In this document: positions 36,500 to 48,560 of the stretch, piece after piece
Position numbering within the stretch: the stretch's first letter is position 1
How the letters are laid out: each line of letters starts with the position of its first letter
Source of the DNA: Eonycteris spelaea
Lineage: Eukaryota > Chordata > Mammalia > Chiroptera > Pteropodidae
Length of the DNA: 64,000 bases
Assembly (NCBI GenBank): GCA_003508835.1
Contig: PUFA01000284.1
Span: 576,501-640,500 of the forward strand
Direction of reading: 5' to 3'
Notes under the pieces: model-generated
Seen by the model: the letters and a program-made list of their open reading frames with translations, nothing else
The model's database searches: none
Told to the model about the DNA's origin: nothing
Translations under genes and position numbers: made by a program

Positions 36500-36625
36500 G
36501 TAAACATGCCATATATTAACTATATCGCTAGGTGATATATTGTTTTTTTCTTCTTCATATCTTTTTGTATTCTCAAATTTTTTGCAATACACATGAATTA
36601 CCATAAAATTAGGGGAAATACATTA
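36500..36625 (+). mobile_element. LINE-1 3' end fragment
   Basis: 'tttttttcttcttcatatct', 'ttttgtattctcaaattttt' and 'tgcaatacacatgaattacc' form the terminal phrase of old L1 3' UTRs. Confidence 0.83.
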
Positions 36626-37062
36626 TTAAAAGAAAGATGATTCTCATTGTGCCTCTCTGCAGGTTTACTTCTGCCTTTAAGACCACACGCAGGAATTAAC
36701 TCTAACTCTGCATCCTCTTTGACACCTAGTACATCTTGGAACCTAATTAAATTTTACCTCATTTAAAAAATAAAAACAAAAATTGTTCTTTCCTGATCTC
36801 TTTTCTTCACTAAGTACCAAGTAAGTAGTCTTCTATAGCTATGTATATACCTAAGATAGGTAAACACAAATATCCCTTCAAATGTTCTATGACATGAAAT
36901 CATCACAACAGAAATCTGAATTAAATATAATTTTAAAGCTCACTATCATATACCAAAGATATAAAATGCAGATCTTTCCTTTTTCTGCATTGTTCAGTAA
37001 AATCCGGTCAAAATCTCTCACTTATTTTAGCACATTAAATCATGATCCTTCTTGTTGGTGGT

Positions 37063-37082
37063 GTGTCTGTGTGTGTGTGTGT
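37063..37082. repeat. Short (GT)n tract
   Basis: About ten GT units with one interruption. Confidence 0.85.
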
Positions 37083-37324
37083 ATTTTGATCACATATTTC
37101 ATCCTCATAAATTCACCAGTGGCTTACAATTTTAAAAACCTCTTCAGTGAATAGAGGGTATGATTACTTTTTTATGACATGAGAGTAAAGTCCTTAGAGG
37201 ACTATGTTCTTAAGATAATCCTTTTGGAAAATATTAACACAGGACACTTCATTTTACACCAAGTCATATTATAGACAACTCTTAAAGTAATATTTTAAAC
37301 AAAATATTACCGTTTTTACCTTTA

Positions 37325-37495
37325 ACAGGTTATTTAGTGCCTTTGTACTTCAGTTTCTTCAGCAATAAAATAGGAATAATAAAAATGGCCCTACCTCCTA
37401 TTCTGATATCTGTGAAGGTTAATTAGGACAATAAAAAAAAATAGATACAACAGCTCTTTGAAAAAATAGTATTTATTACTGTCGTTATTTATAAA
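37325..37495 (+). mobile_element. MIR SINE
   Basis: 'gtacttcagtttcttcagca', 'ataaaataggaataataaaa', 'gtgaaggttaattaggacaa', 'cagctctttgaaaaaatagt' and 'atttattactgtcgttattt' match the MIR core and tail. Confidence 0.9.
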
Positions 37496-37600
37496 GCTAG
37501 AAGGAAATTAAAAGATTTTTCCAGTCCCCAATTTTAGAAGAGAAAACTGAGCTACTAAGAGGTGAGGTGACTTTTTTAACTTCAGATGACTTCCAGGCAA
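37496..37600 (-). mobile_element. MIR-like fragment, antisense
   Basis: Abuts the sense MIR. 'ttttccagtccccaatttta', 'gaagagaaaactgagctact' and 'aagaggtgaggtgac' match the same antisense SINE-like pattern as at 12440-12570. Confidence 0.55.
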
Positions 37601-39354
37601 ATCTAGGCCAGCTTCTGAAAGAGCTAATGGAAATCGTTGTCTGTTCATTTGTTTGTTCTTTAATAAAATCATTTGTGAGATGTACTAAGGGGACATATTA
37701 CATACCTTCTGCAAAGCAAAACAGACATTGGCCTCAATGTGTTGATATCAAATTTAAAAATGTGTGATAATGCCTTATAATTCTTTTAAAAAGTTATTTT
37801 AACAAAAATTCTATAGCAGCCAATTGACCAATCAAGTGTGATAAATCAGTACAGATACTTTTAGATGTGTAAGGACCCAGAAAATGTATTTTCCATTCAA
37901 CATTTCTTAAGAGGTGTACATCAGAGAAATGAGGGTATATGATAAAGTATACTGATATTTTGAAATATGTTATCATTATATTCAAATGAAAAAGTGAGCA
38001 GATAGAAACTATAAGGGAAAAGAGCCTCGATGAAAAAGAAAATATGTTCACAGTACACTTTTTATTTTGTAATGTCAAAAAGAAATAGATGAGAATAAAC
38101 ATTATTAGATTGTCAAATCAGATGCTCAAAGGACAGAACCTTACCTAGTACTGAACTTTAGTATTAATTCAAAGAATATCAGTAACTGTGAGACACAGAG
38201 GTACATGCCCAGTTCCTTTCCTACAACATTAGGACATACTCTGGCCCAGATTTAACATATGAGGTCTCAAGATAATAAATCACTTTCTCAAAGAGAGCCC
38301 TTTCAGTCATGAAACATCTCCTTTTATTATTCTGGGCATGACTTTTTCCAACAGGTCATGGTCCATAAATCTATAAATTTTAAGTTTCCATCAAAATGGG
38401 TTACTTCTTCCTTCCTCTCCTGCCTTTTCTTTCTTCACCACAGTATCCCTCGAGTAAAAAGGATAGCATACAAAGAGCTGCTAACCTATTTCCTCTGTAT
38501 TAGACTTAATAATGTAAACATCTGTTGAACTTCTGACTTTTAGAAACAACCTATAACAAATTACAAGGTACTTAATTATGGCTAATAAATACAATGTAAT
38601 GTTATCAGTCTTGTCATATAAGGCTAAAGAGGACAAAAGTTTGAGTTAGAATGGAAGAAGAAAGCTGAAAAAAAATTGTTAGAAGTGCTTCACCTTCAAA
38701 GTAGAGAATCATGGAAAACTGTCTATAATTGACTATATAAGAAATGAATATGTAAGCATCTTAAAATTATGGAAACAATGAGCAAAGGAACTAAAATTTT
38801 AATATAATTACGTCAAGTAAGAGGTATGTCATTATTGGTAAGTGAGCTAAGACTAAACAGATGATGTCTAAAATAATATAGTAAAGCACATAGACATAAT
38901 AGTGCTTTGGGATATGGTTATTGATATCAGAAGACATAGTTAAAGAAGTGTAAAAGGTGTGTCCTTTTTCAAATGCCATTGTGGAGCAAGAGACTTCTGC
39001 TTTTTCTTATAATCCATCTGTACTTTATAATTTTTGTAACCATGTCTAGGAATTACTTTCGTACTACTTTGATCATTTTTAATTACTAAAATAAACACGA
39101 AAATATCCCATTCGGGCAACATCCAGGTTCACACTGGTGCCAGAGCATTAAAAAAAAAGCATAATTGATTAACATCAGCTCCAAAAACACAGATGCAATC
39201 AGGAATATTTCCCCCAAAGAAATGAACATCTGGGTTAAAAGCTAGGGCTCTATAGTCCCCACTATTTCTTTAAACACTGTGACTCCTCCTGGATCAGAGA
39301 TGACTATTGTCACCCAAGACTCAATCTCCATTCCTTTCAGAAGAGTGCTATTGA
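37601..39354. other. Unrecognised AT-rich sequence
   Basis: No repeat family named. Open frames at 37567-37767, 37794-38102 and 38791-39122 lack any domain or codon signature and are treated as chance. Confidence 0.45.
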
Positions 39355-39700
39355 GTTTTATAAAGCCACATACTACCCAGCTACAGAGCACATTTCCCAG
39401 CACCCCTTGAACTAGGTGGGGCTTTGTGATTTAGTTCTGTTGGGGAGATGGGAACAGAACTGTTGATCACTTCCAGGCTGTGCCCTTAAAGGAATGGAAT
39501 TTTTTTTGGTCCTATCTTCCCTTTTCAGGAATTGGATCCAGAGATGGAAGCCATTATTGAGGATGACAAAGATTCTACTGGGCTTAGACTACCTAACTCT
39601 ATTCTGTTATGTGAGAGAGAAATACACTTCTAAATTGTTTAAGCCACTCTATATTGTATCTCCTTTACAGCAGCTTAGACTACATTCTAACTAATATCTC
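39355..39700 (+). mobile_element. MLT1-type LTR (ERVL-MaLR)
   Basis: Order typical of MLT1: 'acatttcccagcacccctt', 'ctaggtggggctttgtgatt', 'tcacttccaggctgtgccct', 'taaaggaatggaat', 'gagagagaaatacacttct', 'attgtttaagccactctata' and the end 'gactacattctaactaata'. A MaLR solo LTR with no internal sequence attached. Confidence 0.87.
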
Positions 39701-39936
39701 TTGCCTTCCCTACCAGCCTTATATTTCATTCAGTTTGTGTAGGTATTTCTTGCCTGGATTAACAAATTAATTACTCTGTCTAGTGTCAAGTTCTGCTTGT
39801 CTAGTGACAGAGCCACAAATAATTCTATCAGAATCCAGATATTCACTTGTAGTTTTAAAAACATGAATTGTTATGTAGGTTTCCAGTTCAATTTTGATCA
39901 AGTGCTTTCCCTGATTTCTTTACTCATGTTAAAATT
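39701..39936. other. Short unrecognised spacer
   Basis: Sequence between the MLT1 LTR and the L1 insertion. No feature seen. Confidence 0.4.
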
Positions 39937-39959
39937 ATCATGCCTTTGCAATATCTTTA

Positions 39960-42157
39960 ATGAATGCAGATGCAAAAATACTAAATAAAATACTAGCAAA
40001 TCAAATACAACAAGACATTAAAAATATTATATGCCGTGATCAAGTGGGCTTCATCTCGGGGTATAGGGAAGGTTTACCATACACAAATCAATTAATGTGG
40101 TATACCACATAAACAGAATAAAGAATAAAAATCATATGATCATATCAATAGATGTAAAAAGAGTATTTGATAAGATGCAGCACCCATTTATGATTAAAAC
40201 ACTTAATAAAATGGGTATAGAAGGAAAGTGTCTCAACATAATAAAGGCCATATACAACGAACCCACAGCTAACATATATTTAATGATGAAAATCTAAAAA
40301 CCTTCCCTCTAAGATCAGGATAAGACAAGACTATCTGCTATCACTACTATTATTCAATATAATATTGGATATCCTAGTTAGATCAATCAGTCAAGAGAAA
40401 TTAATAAAAGGCATTCAAATAGGAAATGAACAAGTCAAATTATCACTATTCACAGATTACATTATTCTCTATGTAGAAAACCCTAAAGACTCCACTAAAA
40501 ACTATTAGAAATAATAAACAAATAAAGTTTAGTTTATTAATGTTCAAAATTAATGTTCAAAAATCCATAGCATTCCTATATTCCAACAATGAATTTTCAG
40601 AAAAAGAAATCAAAAAGAATTTCTTTTGCAATATAAACAAAAAGAATAAAATGCCTGGAATAAACCTAACGAACATGTGAAGGACCTATACACTGAAAAC
40701 TATAAGGCATTATTAAAGAAATAGAATACACAAATAAATGGAAAGATATTCCATGTTCTTGGATTGGAAGAATCAAAATAGTTAAAATTACCTAATTACC
40801 TAAAGCAATATACAGATTTAATGCAATTTCCATTAAAATTTCAATGGCATTTTTTAAGGAAATAGAACAAAAATTCATCCAATGTGTATGGAAGCACAAT
40901 AGACCCTGAGTAGCCAAAACAATCCTGAGAAAAAAGAACAAGGCCAGAGTTAACACACTGCTTGACTTCAAATTATACTACAAAGCAACAATAACCAAAA
41001 TAGCATGGCATTGGCAGAAAACAGATAACAGACCAATGGAACAGAATTGAGAGTCCAGAAGTAAACCTCTGTATATATGGGCAAATAATTTTAGACAAAG
41101 GAGCCAAAAACATACAATGGAGAAAGCAAATCCTCTTCAATAAATGGTGCTCGGAAAACTGGAAAGCCGTATGTGAAAGAATGAAACTAGACTACTACTG
41201 TATCACCATCCACCAAAATTAACTCAAAATGAATTAAGGACCTGAAGGTAAGACTTGAAATAATAAATTGCATAGAAGAAAACACCTTGGATTTAGAGAG
41301 GATGTTATAAATTTGACCTCAAAGGCAATGGAAGTGAAAGCAAAAATAAAAGAATGAAACTGTACACACTAAAAAGCTTCTGCCAGAAAAGACACCATCA
41401 ACAAAACAAAGAGGCGACCATCTAAATTGGAGAAAATATTTGCACACAACACCTCTGATAAGGAGCTAATATCCAAAATATACAAAGAACTCATGCAACT
41501 CAACAATAGAAAAACAAACAATGCAATTTAAAAAATGGGCAGAGAACCTGAACAGACACTTCTCCCAAGAAGAAAAGCAAATGGCCAACAACATATCAAA
41601 ACAATAATCAGCATCACTAGCTATAAGGGAAATGTAAATCAAAACCACAGTGAGATACCATCTCAAATCTGTTAGAATGGCTATCATTAAGAGGACAAGT
41701 AAGAATAAGTTCTGGAGAAGTTTTGGGGAAAAAGGAACCCTCATACACTGCTGGTAGAAATATAAATTGATACAACTACTATGGAAAACAATATGGAGTT
41801 TCCTTAAAAAACTAAGAATTGAATTACCATATCACCCAGCAATCACTCTTCTGGATATTTACCCAAAAAATCTGAAAACATTTGTCTGCAAAGTTATATG
41901 CATCCAGATCATGCCAGCAGGTGGCCATAACATGGAAACAAGCAAAGTATCCTATGATAGATGATTGGATAAAAAAGATGTGGTATATCTATACAATGGA
42001 ATATGACTCAGCCATTAAAAATAATAATAATAATAATAAAGATAAAATACTGCCATTTATGACAACATGGATAGATCTTGAGATAATCATGCTAAGAGAA
42101 ATTGGTCAGACAGAAAAAGTTGAAAATCATATGATTTCATTTATTAGTAGAATATAA
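39960..42157 (+). pseudogene. LINE-1 ORF2 reverse transcriptase/C-terminal remnant
   Basis: Recognisable ORF2 pieces in shifting frames: the RT segment '[20 protein letters not shown]' (40097-40297), the catalytic-loop region near 40445-40495, '[20 protein letters not shown]' (about 41820-41880), and 'MWYIYTMEYDSAIKNN' (about 41980) with an AAT-repeat expansion at 42009-42041 coding for Asn. The RT catalytic motif FADD reads FTDY, and several frameshifts and stops separate the pieces. In an intact L1 this protein nicks DNA and copies L1 RNA; this copy cannot. Confidence 0.93.
42009..42041. repeat. (AAT)n expansion within L1
   Basis: Six to seven AAT units at the poly-Asn position of L1 ORF2, a known unstable spot in this type of element. 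Confidence 0.9.
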
Positions 42158-42455
42158 AACTGAAAGCAACTTAAAGCGTGGGAAATAAACAGAGACTCAT
42201 GAACACTGGCAATAAATTAGTGGTTACCAAAGGGAAGAGAGTTGGGAGTGGTAGTATAGGTAAAAGGGGTCAAATGTTTAGTGATGGAAGGAAATCTAAC
42301 TTTGGGTGGTGAATACATAATACATAATATATATGACATACTGTTGAATTGTACACTTGAAACTTATTTGACTTTATTAATTAATGCTACCCCAATCATT
42401 TTTAATTTAAAAAGTTAAAAATAAAAAATTAAAATAAATCATTGTGTATTCAATA

Positions 42456-43079
42456 AAATACATTTTTATTGAAAATTTAATGTACTTTAAGCTTGCTCTG
42501 ATTAAGAAAAAGCTTCGAATTTAAAAAATTTTTCAAACCAAATTGTATTGCCTATCTAATATATGTAGTGTCCTGTCTTTACCTGGTTTTCTTTCTTTTT
42601 CCATTTGAATAATGTAGAAAATTATTGGAGGCTGAATTACTTTCCTGGTAGGGTACATGGGCCTCAAGTCAGATTTTTTCTTTAGTGTCTAACTTGCCAC
42701 TTCCCCTTGATATTTAATAACATGAGAATCTAGCTTTTCTGATTACAAGTATTTATACCAGTGTTAAACTATCACTCAGTGTAGTATTCTTATTTAAATT
42801 TGATTGATATAGGTTTCTACCTTATTTTGCAATTAGTTTCACCATTAGTTACAGAATTGCCACCTATAACTAAGTTTTCCTTCTTAGTTCATCTAGTTTT
42901 ATTACTAATAGAGTAAATAAAACTAGATTTCCAACTCTTGTGTCTTCTCTTAATATACAGATCTAACTTCCTTCGTTAGTCTTGTGCATTTGCCAAGTTG
43001 ATTGTAAAGCAAGGAATACCTAACTAAAAATGACTCAGGTGTTAAGTACTTATAACCACCTCATATCACAAAAATATTG
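42456..43079. other. Unrecognised AT-rich sequence
   Basis: No named repeat or gene. A stretch near 42880-42925 holds two gtttattactaata-type phrases. Confidence 0.4.
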
Positions 43080-43420
43080 AGATAGACATTTCCAGGGTTG
43101 ATTTTGTGGATCCATGATATCATCAAATACCTGGGATCTTTCTATCTTTCTGCTCTGGCCTTCCTCAGGAAGGTGGTGATATCTCCTCATAGTGACAGAA
43201 CAAATGCAGCAATTCCAAGTATTACACCTTCATAGCAAGCATGTGAAAAATCAATAAGGGAAGGCAGGGGACTTCCATTCATATACTTTACCCTTCTCCT
43301 TTATTAAGGAGAAATATTTTTCCAGAAGCCCCCAACATAATTCCCTTTATATGTCATTGATCAGCTCTAGTTCACATTGTCTCCTTAGTTGGAAGGAAAT
43401 TAGGGAAAGTACGTATCTTT
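43080..43420 (+). repeat. Ancient interspersed repeat, same family as 4945-5165
   Basis: 'ggcaggggacttccattcat', 'ctttattaaggagaaatatt', 'tttccagaagcccccaacat', 'cattgatcagctctagttca' and 'ccttagttggaaggaaatta' align with the copy at 4945-5165 and with a common old mammalian repeat that I cannot name. Confidence 0.52.
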
Positions 43421-45039
43421 TTTTCAGCTTCTCTCCTAGAAAACAGAGGATGGCTTTTGAGTATGGAACCATCGGTGCCATAATGTTATAATAAAGGAAT
43501 AAATCTTGCAAGAAGAAAAATCAGGAGGGTGAAAAGAACAGGTGCTTTTTTACGAGCCTCTTTCCAACTTTCTCAGGACCTCAGCTATACACATTGAAGA
43601 AATGTTTTTTTCCTCACTAATAAAATTACAAAACAGCACATATACTTTCATTGTGCTATTTTATGTAACTAGTTAGAGAAAATTCCTAAAGCAACCTGAA
43701 TGCAAGATTTCAATTTTTGATAATACTTTATTTTATTTAACTTTCATATGGGTCAAGAAAATGATTGATTATTTGGGGGATATTAAAAATAAGACTATAT
43801 TATTTTTTCATTTTTTCTACGTGCCATAACTCCTCTGATACTTGAAATCCTATTAAATTACAACTTGCCATACATAGTTTTTCGAATCTCATGAGTGCTT
43901 GCTAAGGAATGCAATCTATATATCACCAATTCAATTCAAATTCGAAAGAAATTAATCACAATGTTACACAAGCATAGTCTTTCTTCTTCCCTCCTATCAC
44001 ATTCGAATTTGGAGCAAATAGCATATAGCTTTTTCAGCCATTAGTATACTGAATCCAAGAAGAAGAAAACTGAGAAAACATATTAGTCAATCATGTGCAA
44101 ATAAATGCCAACCTAGGACAGAGCTTAATTACAAATGTTCTGTTACCTTTACTTGCAATAGTACTTACTTTGTAGTAGAAAGGGATATAAAATAAAAGGG
44201 AAAGTGACACATTAAAAAGAATTATAAAAAGAGGCTCTAGCTTATAAAGCATTATGTCCATCATCTGAAACTTAATGCTCCATAGTAAAGCTGTTGTCAG
44301 ACTCAGGTATTACTAGGTTACAGGATGAGGGTACAGCTAAAGGATAGAGACTGAAAGGAACGCAACCTTTTCCCTAATTGCAGTCGTAGGAGCTGGAATG
44401 GCTGTTCTTGAGAATAACATGTCCGCGAGAAAACAGCCTTTGCAAACCTTCATCCCAACAGCAGCTGGTAGGCAGCAGGGCTTTATTCCTGGTAGACCAC
44501 CAAAAGCTACTGATCCTTGTGGAAAATGCCGCAAAGCATTCTAATTCAATACATCGAGCTTAAATTTTAAGCATTTTTTTCTCTCTGAGCAGGAGGAACA
44601 GATGAACTCTCAAAAAATAAAGATCTCATTTTCATGGAAATCATCTCCCAAAAACAAGAAGAGAAAAATAAAGAAAATGTATGAGGTAGGCTTGGGATTG
44701 CTGTAAAAGACAACAGGTGTCAGGGTTTTTTTTCCATGAATATTCCTCCAGGTATATTTTAATGGCTTTCTAACAATTGACACAGTTTATCTTCCCTTTG
44801 GAGTAAATGGAAATCAAGTAACCAAGTGCAATATAACCAGCTCCGAAAAACAAAGTTTAGCTTAAACTACCGTAAACACTAGACTACTCTGTATCAGAGG
44901 TTAACACATTATGACATGCAGGACACTGAGTAGGACAAAGGTATGTAATTCCCAGTAACTGGGTTGACTTTCTTTTCAAGTAGTGATATGACAGACTGAT
45001 ATTTCTGATCAAATAATAAACACTTAATAAACTTCAGAG
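43421..45039. other. Repeat-poor sequence, possible conserved patches
   Basis: Nothing named. A 10-base inverted repeat pair (43937-43946 and 44002-44011) and a more complex segment at about 44330-44560 stand out from the AT-rich background. The 65-codon minus frame at 44337-44534 has no recognised similarity. Confidence 0.35.
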
Positions 45040-45200
45040 GCTGTCAATCAGAAGCACTGTGGAGCTCTTTAAAATGTACACACCAGGACCCATCCCCAGG
45101 AATATTGATGCATTAGGTCTGAGTGCGGCCCCAGGCACCTGTGTACTGAAAATGCTGCAAGGTGTCTGGTGGGCACCGAAGTTTGCAAATCACTGAAACA
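45040..45200 (-). mobile_element. MER5A-type hAT transposon, reverse orientation
   Basis: 'ggagctctttaaaatgtaca', 'caggacccatccccaggaat', 'gcattaggtctgagtgcggc', 'cccaggcacctgtgtactga' and 'aagtttgcaaatcactg' follow the reverse-oriented MER5A order throughout. Confidence 0.88.
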
Positions 45201-45319
45201 CCCACTGGTTTAACACAGAGCTGTGGGAAGTGTGTACATTCCAAACTCAAACATGGGATTGATGTGAAAATTTCATATCAAACAGGAGATTCTCATAAAC
45301 TCTTTTAATTTATCTATTT

Positions 45320-45470
45320 ATTTCTCTTTCTTTTCCAATCCTTTGCCCCATTAATCTATGGCTCCACAAAGACAGAGATATGTTGTGCTCAACTTTCAAC
45401 AACAAACTCAGTTGCTGGAACATGCTAAGCATTCTGCTGATGCTGTCAAACAAATGAAGAATGAATCCTA
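45320..45470 (+). mobile_element. L2 LINE 3' end fragment
   Basis: 'ctatggctccacaaagacag', 'agatatgttgtgctcaactt', 'tcagttgctggaacatgcta' and 'caaatgaagaatgaatcc' mirror the L2 tail (agctccatgagggcaggga, ttgttcactg, tggaacagtgcctggca, tgaatgaatg). Confidence 0.72.
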
Positions 45471-45698
45471 AACATATTGAATTTCCATATATTCTTTATA
45501 GTATTTTCAAGGAAATGATTGAGATGTAAATTGGAGATACCAAATATTCCATCTCTAGTTTTATTGACAACAAAGATAGAAACCTTAACACTAAAATAAT
45601 ACTTTAACCTTTCACGGTTACAGATTTTGAAGCAGCTGTAAGGCAGTGTTCCTATAAAGGATGTTCCCAAACCAGAAAGCCCTCAGTGGAACTGTCCA

Positions 45699-45823
45699 CA
45701 GGTGATGTTAAATATACCTAATGTTACTGTGGAGCATTTGTAGCTTAGAAAGGTGAATAGATTCACCTGTGCCTTATTACAGTAATGAGCATTCACCTTT
45801 GGCTTCGTATTAACCCAGAGGTG
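45699..45823. promoter_or_regulatory. Cluster of CACCT/AGGTG words (possible E2-box/ZEB-type sites)
   Basis: Five CACCT-type words lie in 125 bases: CAGGTG at 45699-45704, AGGTGAAT at 45751, ATTCACCT at 45761, ATTCACCT at 45791 and AGGTG at 45819. Two form a perfect 8-base inverted pair with a 2-base gap. Zinc-finger/homeobox repressors of the ZEB class bind paired CACCT boxes. Function here is inferred only. Confidence 0.25.
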
Positions 45824-47136
45824 ATATAAGCACAACTTTGGATATTTGTGTGAAGGCCAACAAAAATAGAATTACATACATCTGTTACATTTGTCTCCTT
45901 AGAATCTAGTGAAGACTATGGGCTCCGTGATGGGGGTAAAATAAACTCACAAGCAAAACATGCCTGCCCTTCAGTTCCAGAAGGTTCACAGACATCCTGA
46001 AATCCATCCATAGATCTTCTAAGGATCCTTGAAACCTAGGTTGAAGAACCATGATGATGAGTAGTCGAGTAAAATCTAGTAGCCTATCTATGCCAAAGAC
46101 TACACTAAACCCAGACAGATGTTTTAAATACAGATACACAAATCACTGCCACCATTATTTCTAAATCATCTCTCTCCACTCACCCATCACAAACTACTTG
46201 ATTAATGTCCATGCTTAAAATTTCAGGCTCTCTTTTCATGCATTCCTTCTAATTTCCTTTCTCACATGATCTAAAACAAGGAGAAGCTTGACATCTCATT
46301 CGCCATGTTGCCAATTCATATGCATTAATATTAATGTATCCAACATGACTGCTGGAAGACTCAGTCATACAGTGTTAATTAATCATATCAACCATTGTTA
46401 GAGCTGAATTACAGCCAGTAACATGCACATTTTCCCAACATTTGTACATGGCTCTAGGTTACTCGTTGCACAGAAAAACCAAGGGGAAAAAAGGCTTCAG
46501 GACTAAATTTTCTTCCTTCTGCAAACCATTTTCAATATTTCTGTTTATGTAATAGAAACAATTTTACACTTTTAACATTAGCAACACAGTCATTGAGGTA
46601 TTCAGTGGTACCTCAGTTTTTCCACATATCCTCTTCTCAGCCAATAATCACAGCTGCCAAGCAGGTCATGGAGCCAAACATTATGGATGGTCACGTGGGA
46701 GCTGCACCTCCAGTGTGGCAGATATCAGGCACTGAAAACGCAAATACCGCCATTTAATCTCAGTGTGAGACCTTTAAACTCATCCAGTTTATGAGGTTCA
46801 TTCCCACAGCGACTAAAAATGGAAATATTCATTTTTTTAGGAGGATAATAACGTTTTCAAGTTCCCAGGGCAACATTTATTGCATGGGAACAGTCATTTT
46901 ACAAAACAACACTTTAATGGTCCCAAAGTTCCATGCCTGGGAAAAACTTTTACACATTTTCTCCTTATGGCCTGAAAACAAAACACATCTCAGTGAAAAC
47001 CTCTAGGTAAGTCCCAGTGTCTACAACTGTGACTAAAAGTTAGGGCTATATTACAGATCGTTTTATGAGACAGTTAAATGAAGTTTAATCAGCCATCACT
47101 AACTTCACCATGATATACATTAGCATCATATAAACA
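45824..47136. other. Repeat-poor region, candidate conserved non-coding block at about 46300-46990
   Basis: Complex, transposon-free sequence with words common in conserved enhancers: gtcacgtggg (E-box) near 46691, 'cagccaataatcacagctg' near 46636, 'gcaaataccgccatttaat' near 46740 and 'gggcaacatttattgcatgg' near 46868. No open frame shows a protein signature. Conservation cannot be tested from the sequence alone. Confidence 0.35.
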
Positions 47137-47160
47137 CATACACACACAAACACACACACA
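47137..47160. repeat. Short imperfect (CA)n tract
   Basis: CA units with two interruptions (acatacacacacaaacacacacaca). Confidence 0.85.
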
Positions 47161-47249
47161 GATTCTCAAATATCTATCTATACTATACCTAAAGGTATAT
47201 TTTTAAATATGCAATATTAATAAAAATAGAAACTAACACTTTAAATGTT

Positions 47250-48060
47250 ATTTATTCATTCATTGATTATTAAATTAAACTAGTTCATTATATTACATAT
47301 GGAGCAACTTTATGTTTTAATGGCTTCATAGCATCCCATAATATGGGTTTGTCATAATATATTTAACTAGTCTTCTCCAATTAATGAACCGTTTGATTAG
47401 TTTTAGTATTTGGCTACTACGACCAATGTTACATGAAATTTTCTTGATTATCCTTGAACATATATTTTTATAGACAGATGCAGCCATATTCATTAGATAA
47501 ACTAGGTGTGGAATTGTTAAGTCAAAAAGCAAGTGATTTTAATTTTGATTTTAAGAGCTATTCCAAAATTGTCCCTGAGATGGAATACAGTAATTTATAA
47601 TCCCAGCAATAATGCGTAAGGGTGTTTATCTCTTTACTCTTCATACCCAGAGTATTCTCAAACTTATTTTGGTGTCAGTATGTCAGGTGAAAAAATGAAA
47701 TTTCAATAGAGCTTTAATTAACCTTTCTCTCATTAAATATGAGCTAGAACATCTGTAGCTTTATAATACATATTTTTTTATTGATTTGGGGAGCTTTTAT
47801 ATTAAAGAAACTGTCCCTTAGTTTTCAAATATGTTGTAATTTTTTCTACTTGTAATTTGTATTTTGACTTGGTTTGTTTTGTTTTGTTTTTTAACCAGGA
47901 ATAAGTTACTGCTCTATATTTAAATTTAAACTATTTTCTTATATGGCCTCTGGATTTTTGGTCTTGCTTAAAAAGTATTTTTATGTGAATATTAAAACCA
48001 AAACCAAAAGTAAAAATTTTCTCCCATATATTCTTCTGAAAGGTGAAGATGTCTTTATCT
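47250..48060 (-). mobile_element. Old LINE-1 3' region (L1ME-like), antisense, about 0.8 kb
   Basis: Collinear antisense L1 order: 'ggcttcatagcatcccataa', 'ctactacgaccaatgttaca', 'ctaggtgtggaattgttaag', 'gagctattccaaaattgtcc', 'gtgaaaaaatgaaatttcaa', 'taaatatgagctagaacatc', 'attgatttggggagctttta' and 'cctctggatttttggtcttg'. This spans from the 3' UTR into ORF2. Confidence 0.94.
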
Positions 48061-48444
48061 AGTTAAAGAGTGTTTTTATAGCAAAATGTATAATTTACTT
48101 TAATCATTAGTATTCAGTGAGTTCCTTTAGTAGAGGTGGTGGAGCTTGATAAAAACAAGTAATATCTCTTTAATATATTTTCATAAAACTGAGTTCAAAT
48201 TAAAGTTTTACGATAGAATAATAGATTCACTATCCCAGGTCCCATTGATAAATGTCATATTTATTTCTCATACTGATGGAAAGTCTTCAGAGATGTTTTT
48301 ATCAAGAGCTATAGGTTCAAGTTTTACAACTAAATTCACATAAATGAATATTCTTTCTGGATTTTTAATAACAAACTCTTCCTCTAATCATCAACTAAAT
48401 GATAAAATTACATTCAAGTATAGGAAAAACTCAGGCAACAAAGT
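48061..48444. other. Unrecognised AT-rich sequence
   Basis: Sequence between the antisense L1 and the antisense L2. It may contain the diverged end of the L1. The 65-codon frame at 48146-48343 has no signature. Confidence 0.4.
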
Positions 48445-48560
48445 TTTATTGAGTAGCTACTATGTACTAGTCTTCTTTCTAGGCACTTGAAATACAGAAA
48501 TTAATTTTTAAAAAAAAAGAGTCCTATCCTCATAGAATCAGGAATCAGGGTACCAATGAA
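48445..48560 (-). mobile_element. L2 LINE 3' end, antisense
   Basis: 'gttttattgagtagctacta', 'tgtactagtcttctttctag', 'gcacttgaaatacagaaatt' and 'gagtcctatcctcatagaat' reproduce the reverse complement of the L2 tail. Confidence 0.85.

Larger units (their letters stand above)
39954..42437 (+). mobile_element. 5'-truncated LINE-1, about 2.5 kb (ORF2 RT to 3' end)
   Basis: The largest element in the window. It begins within the reverse-transcriptase domain ('gaatgcagatgcaaaaatac'), runs through the rest of ORF2 and the 3' UTR, and ends in an eroded A-rich tail. The 3' UTR 'gttgaattgtacacttgaaa' and 'aatgctaccccaatcatttt' is of laurasiatherian type. Flanks 39937-39953 and 42438-42455 (both start atcat and end caata) may be a decayed target-site duplication. 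It is the best guide to lineage here. Confidence 0.96.
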
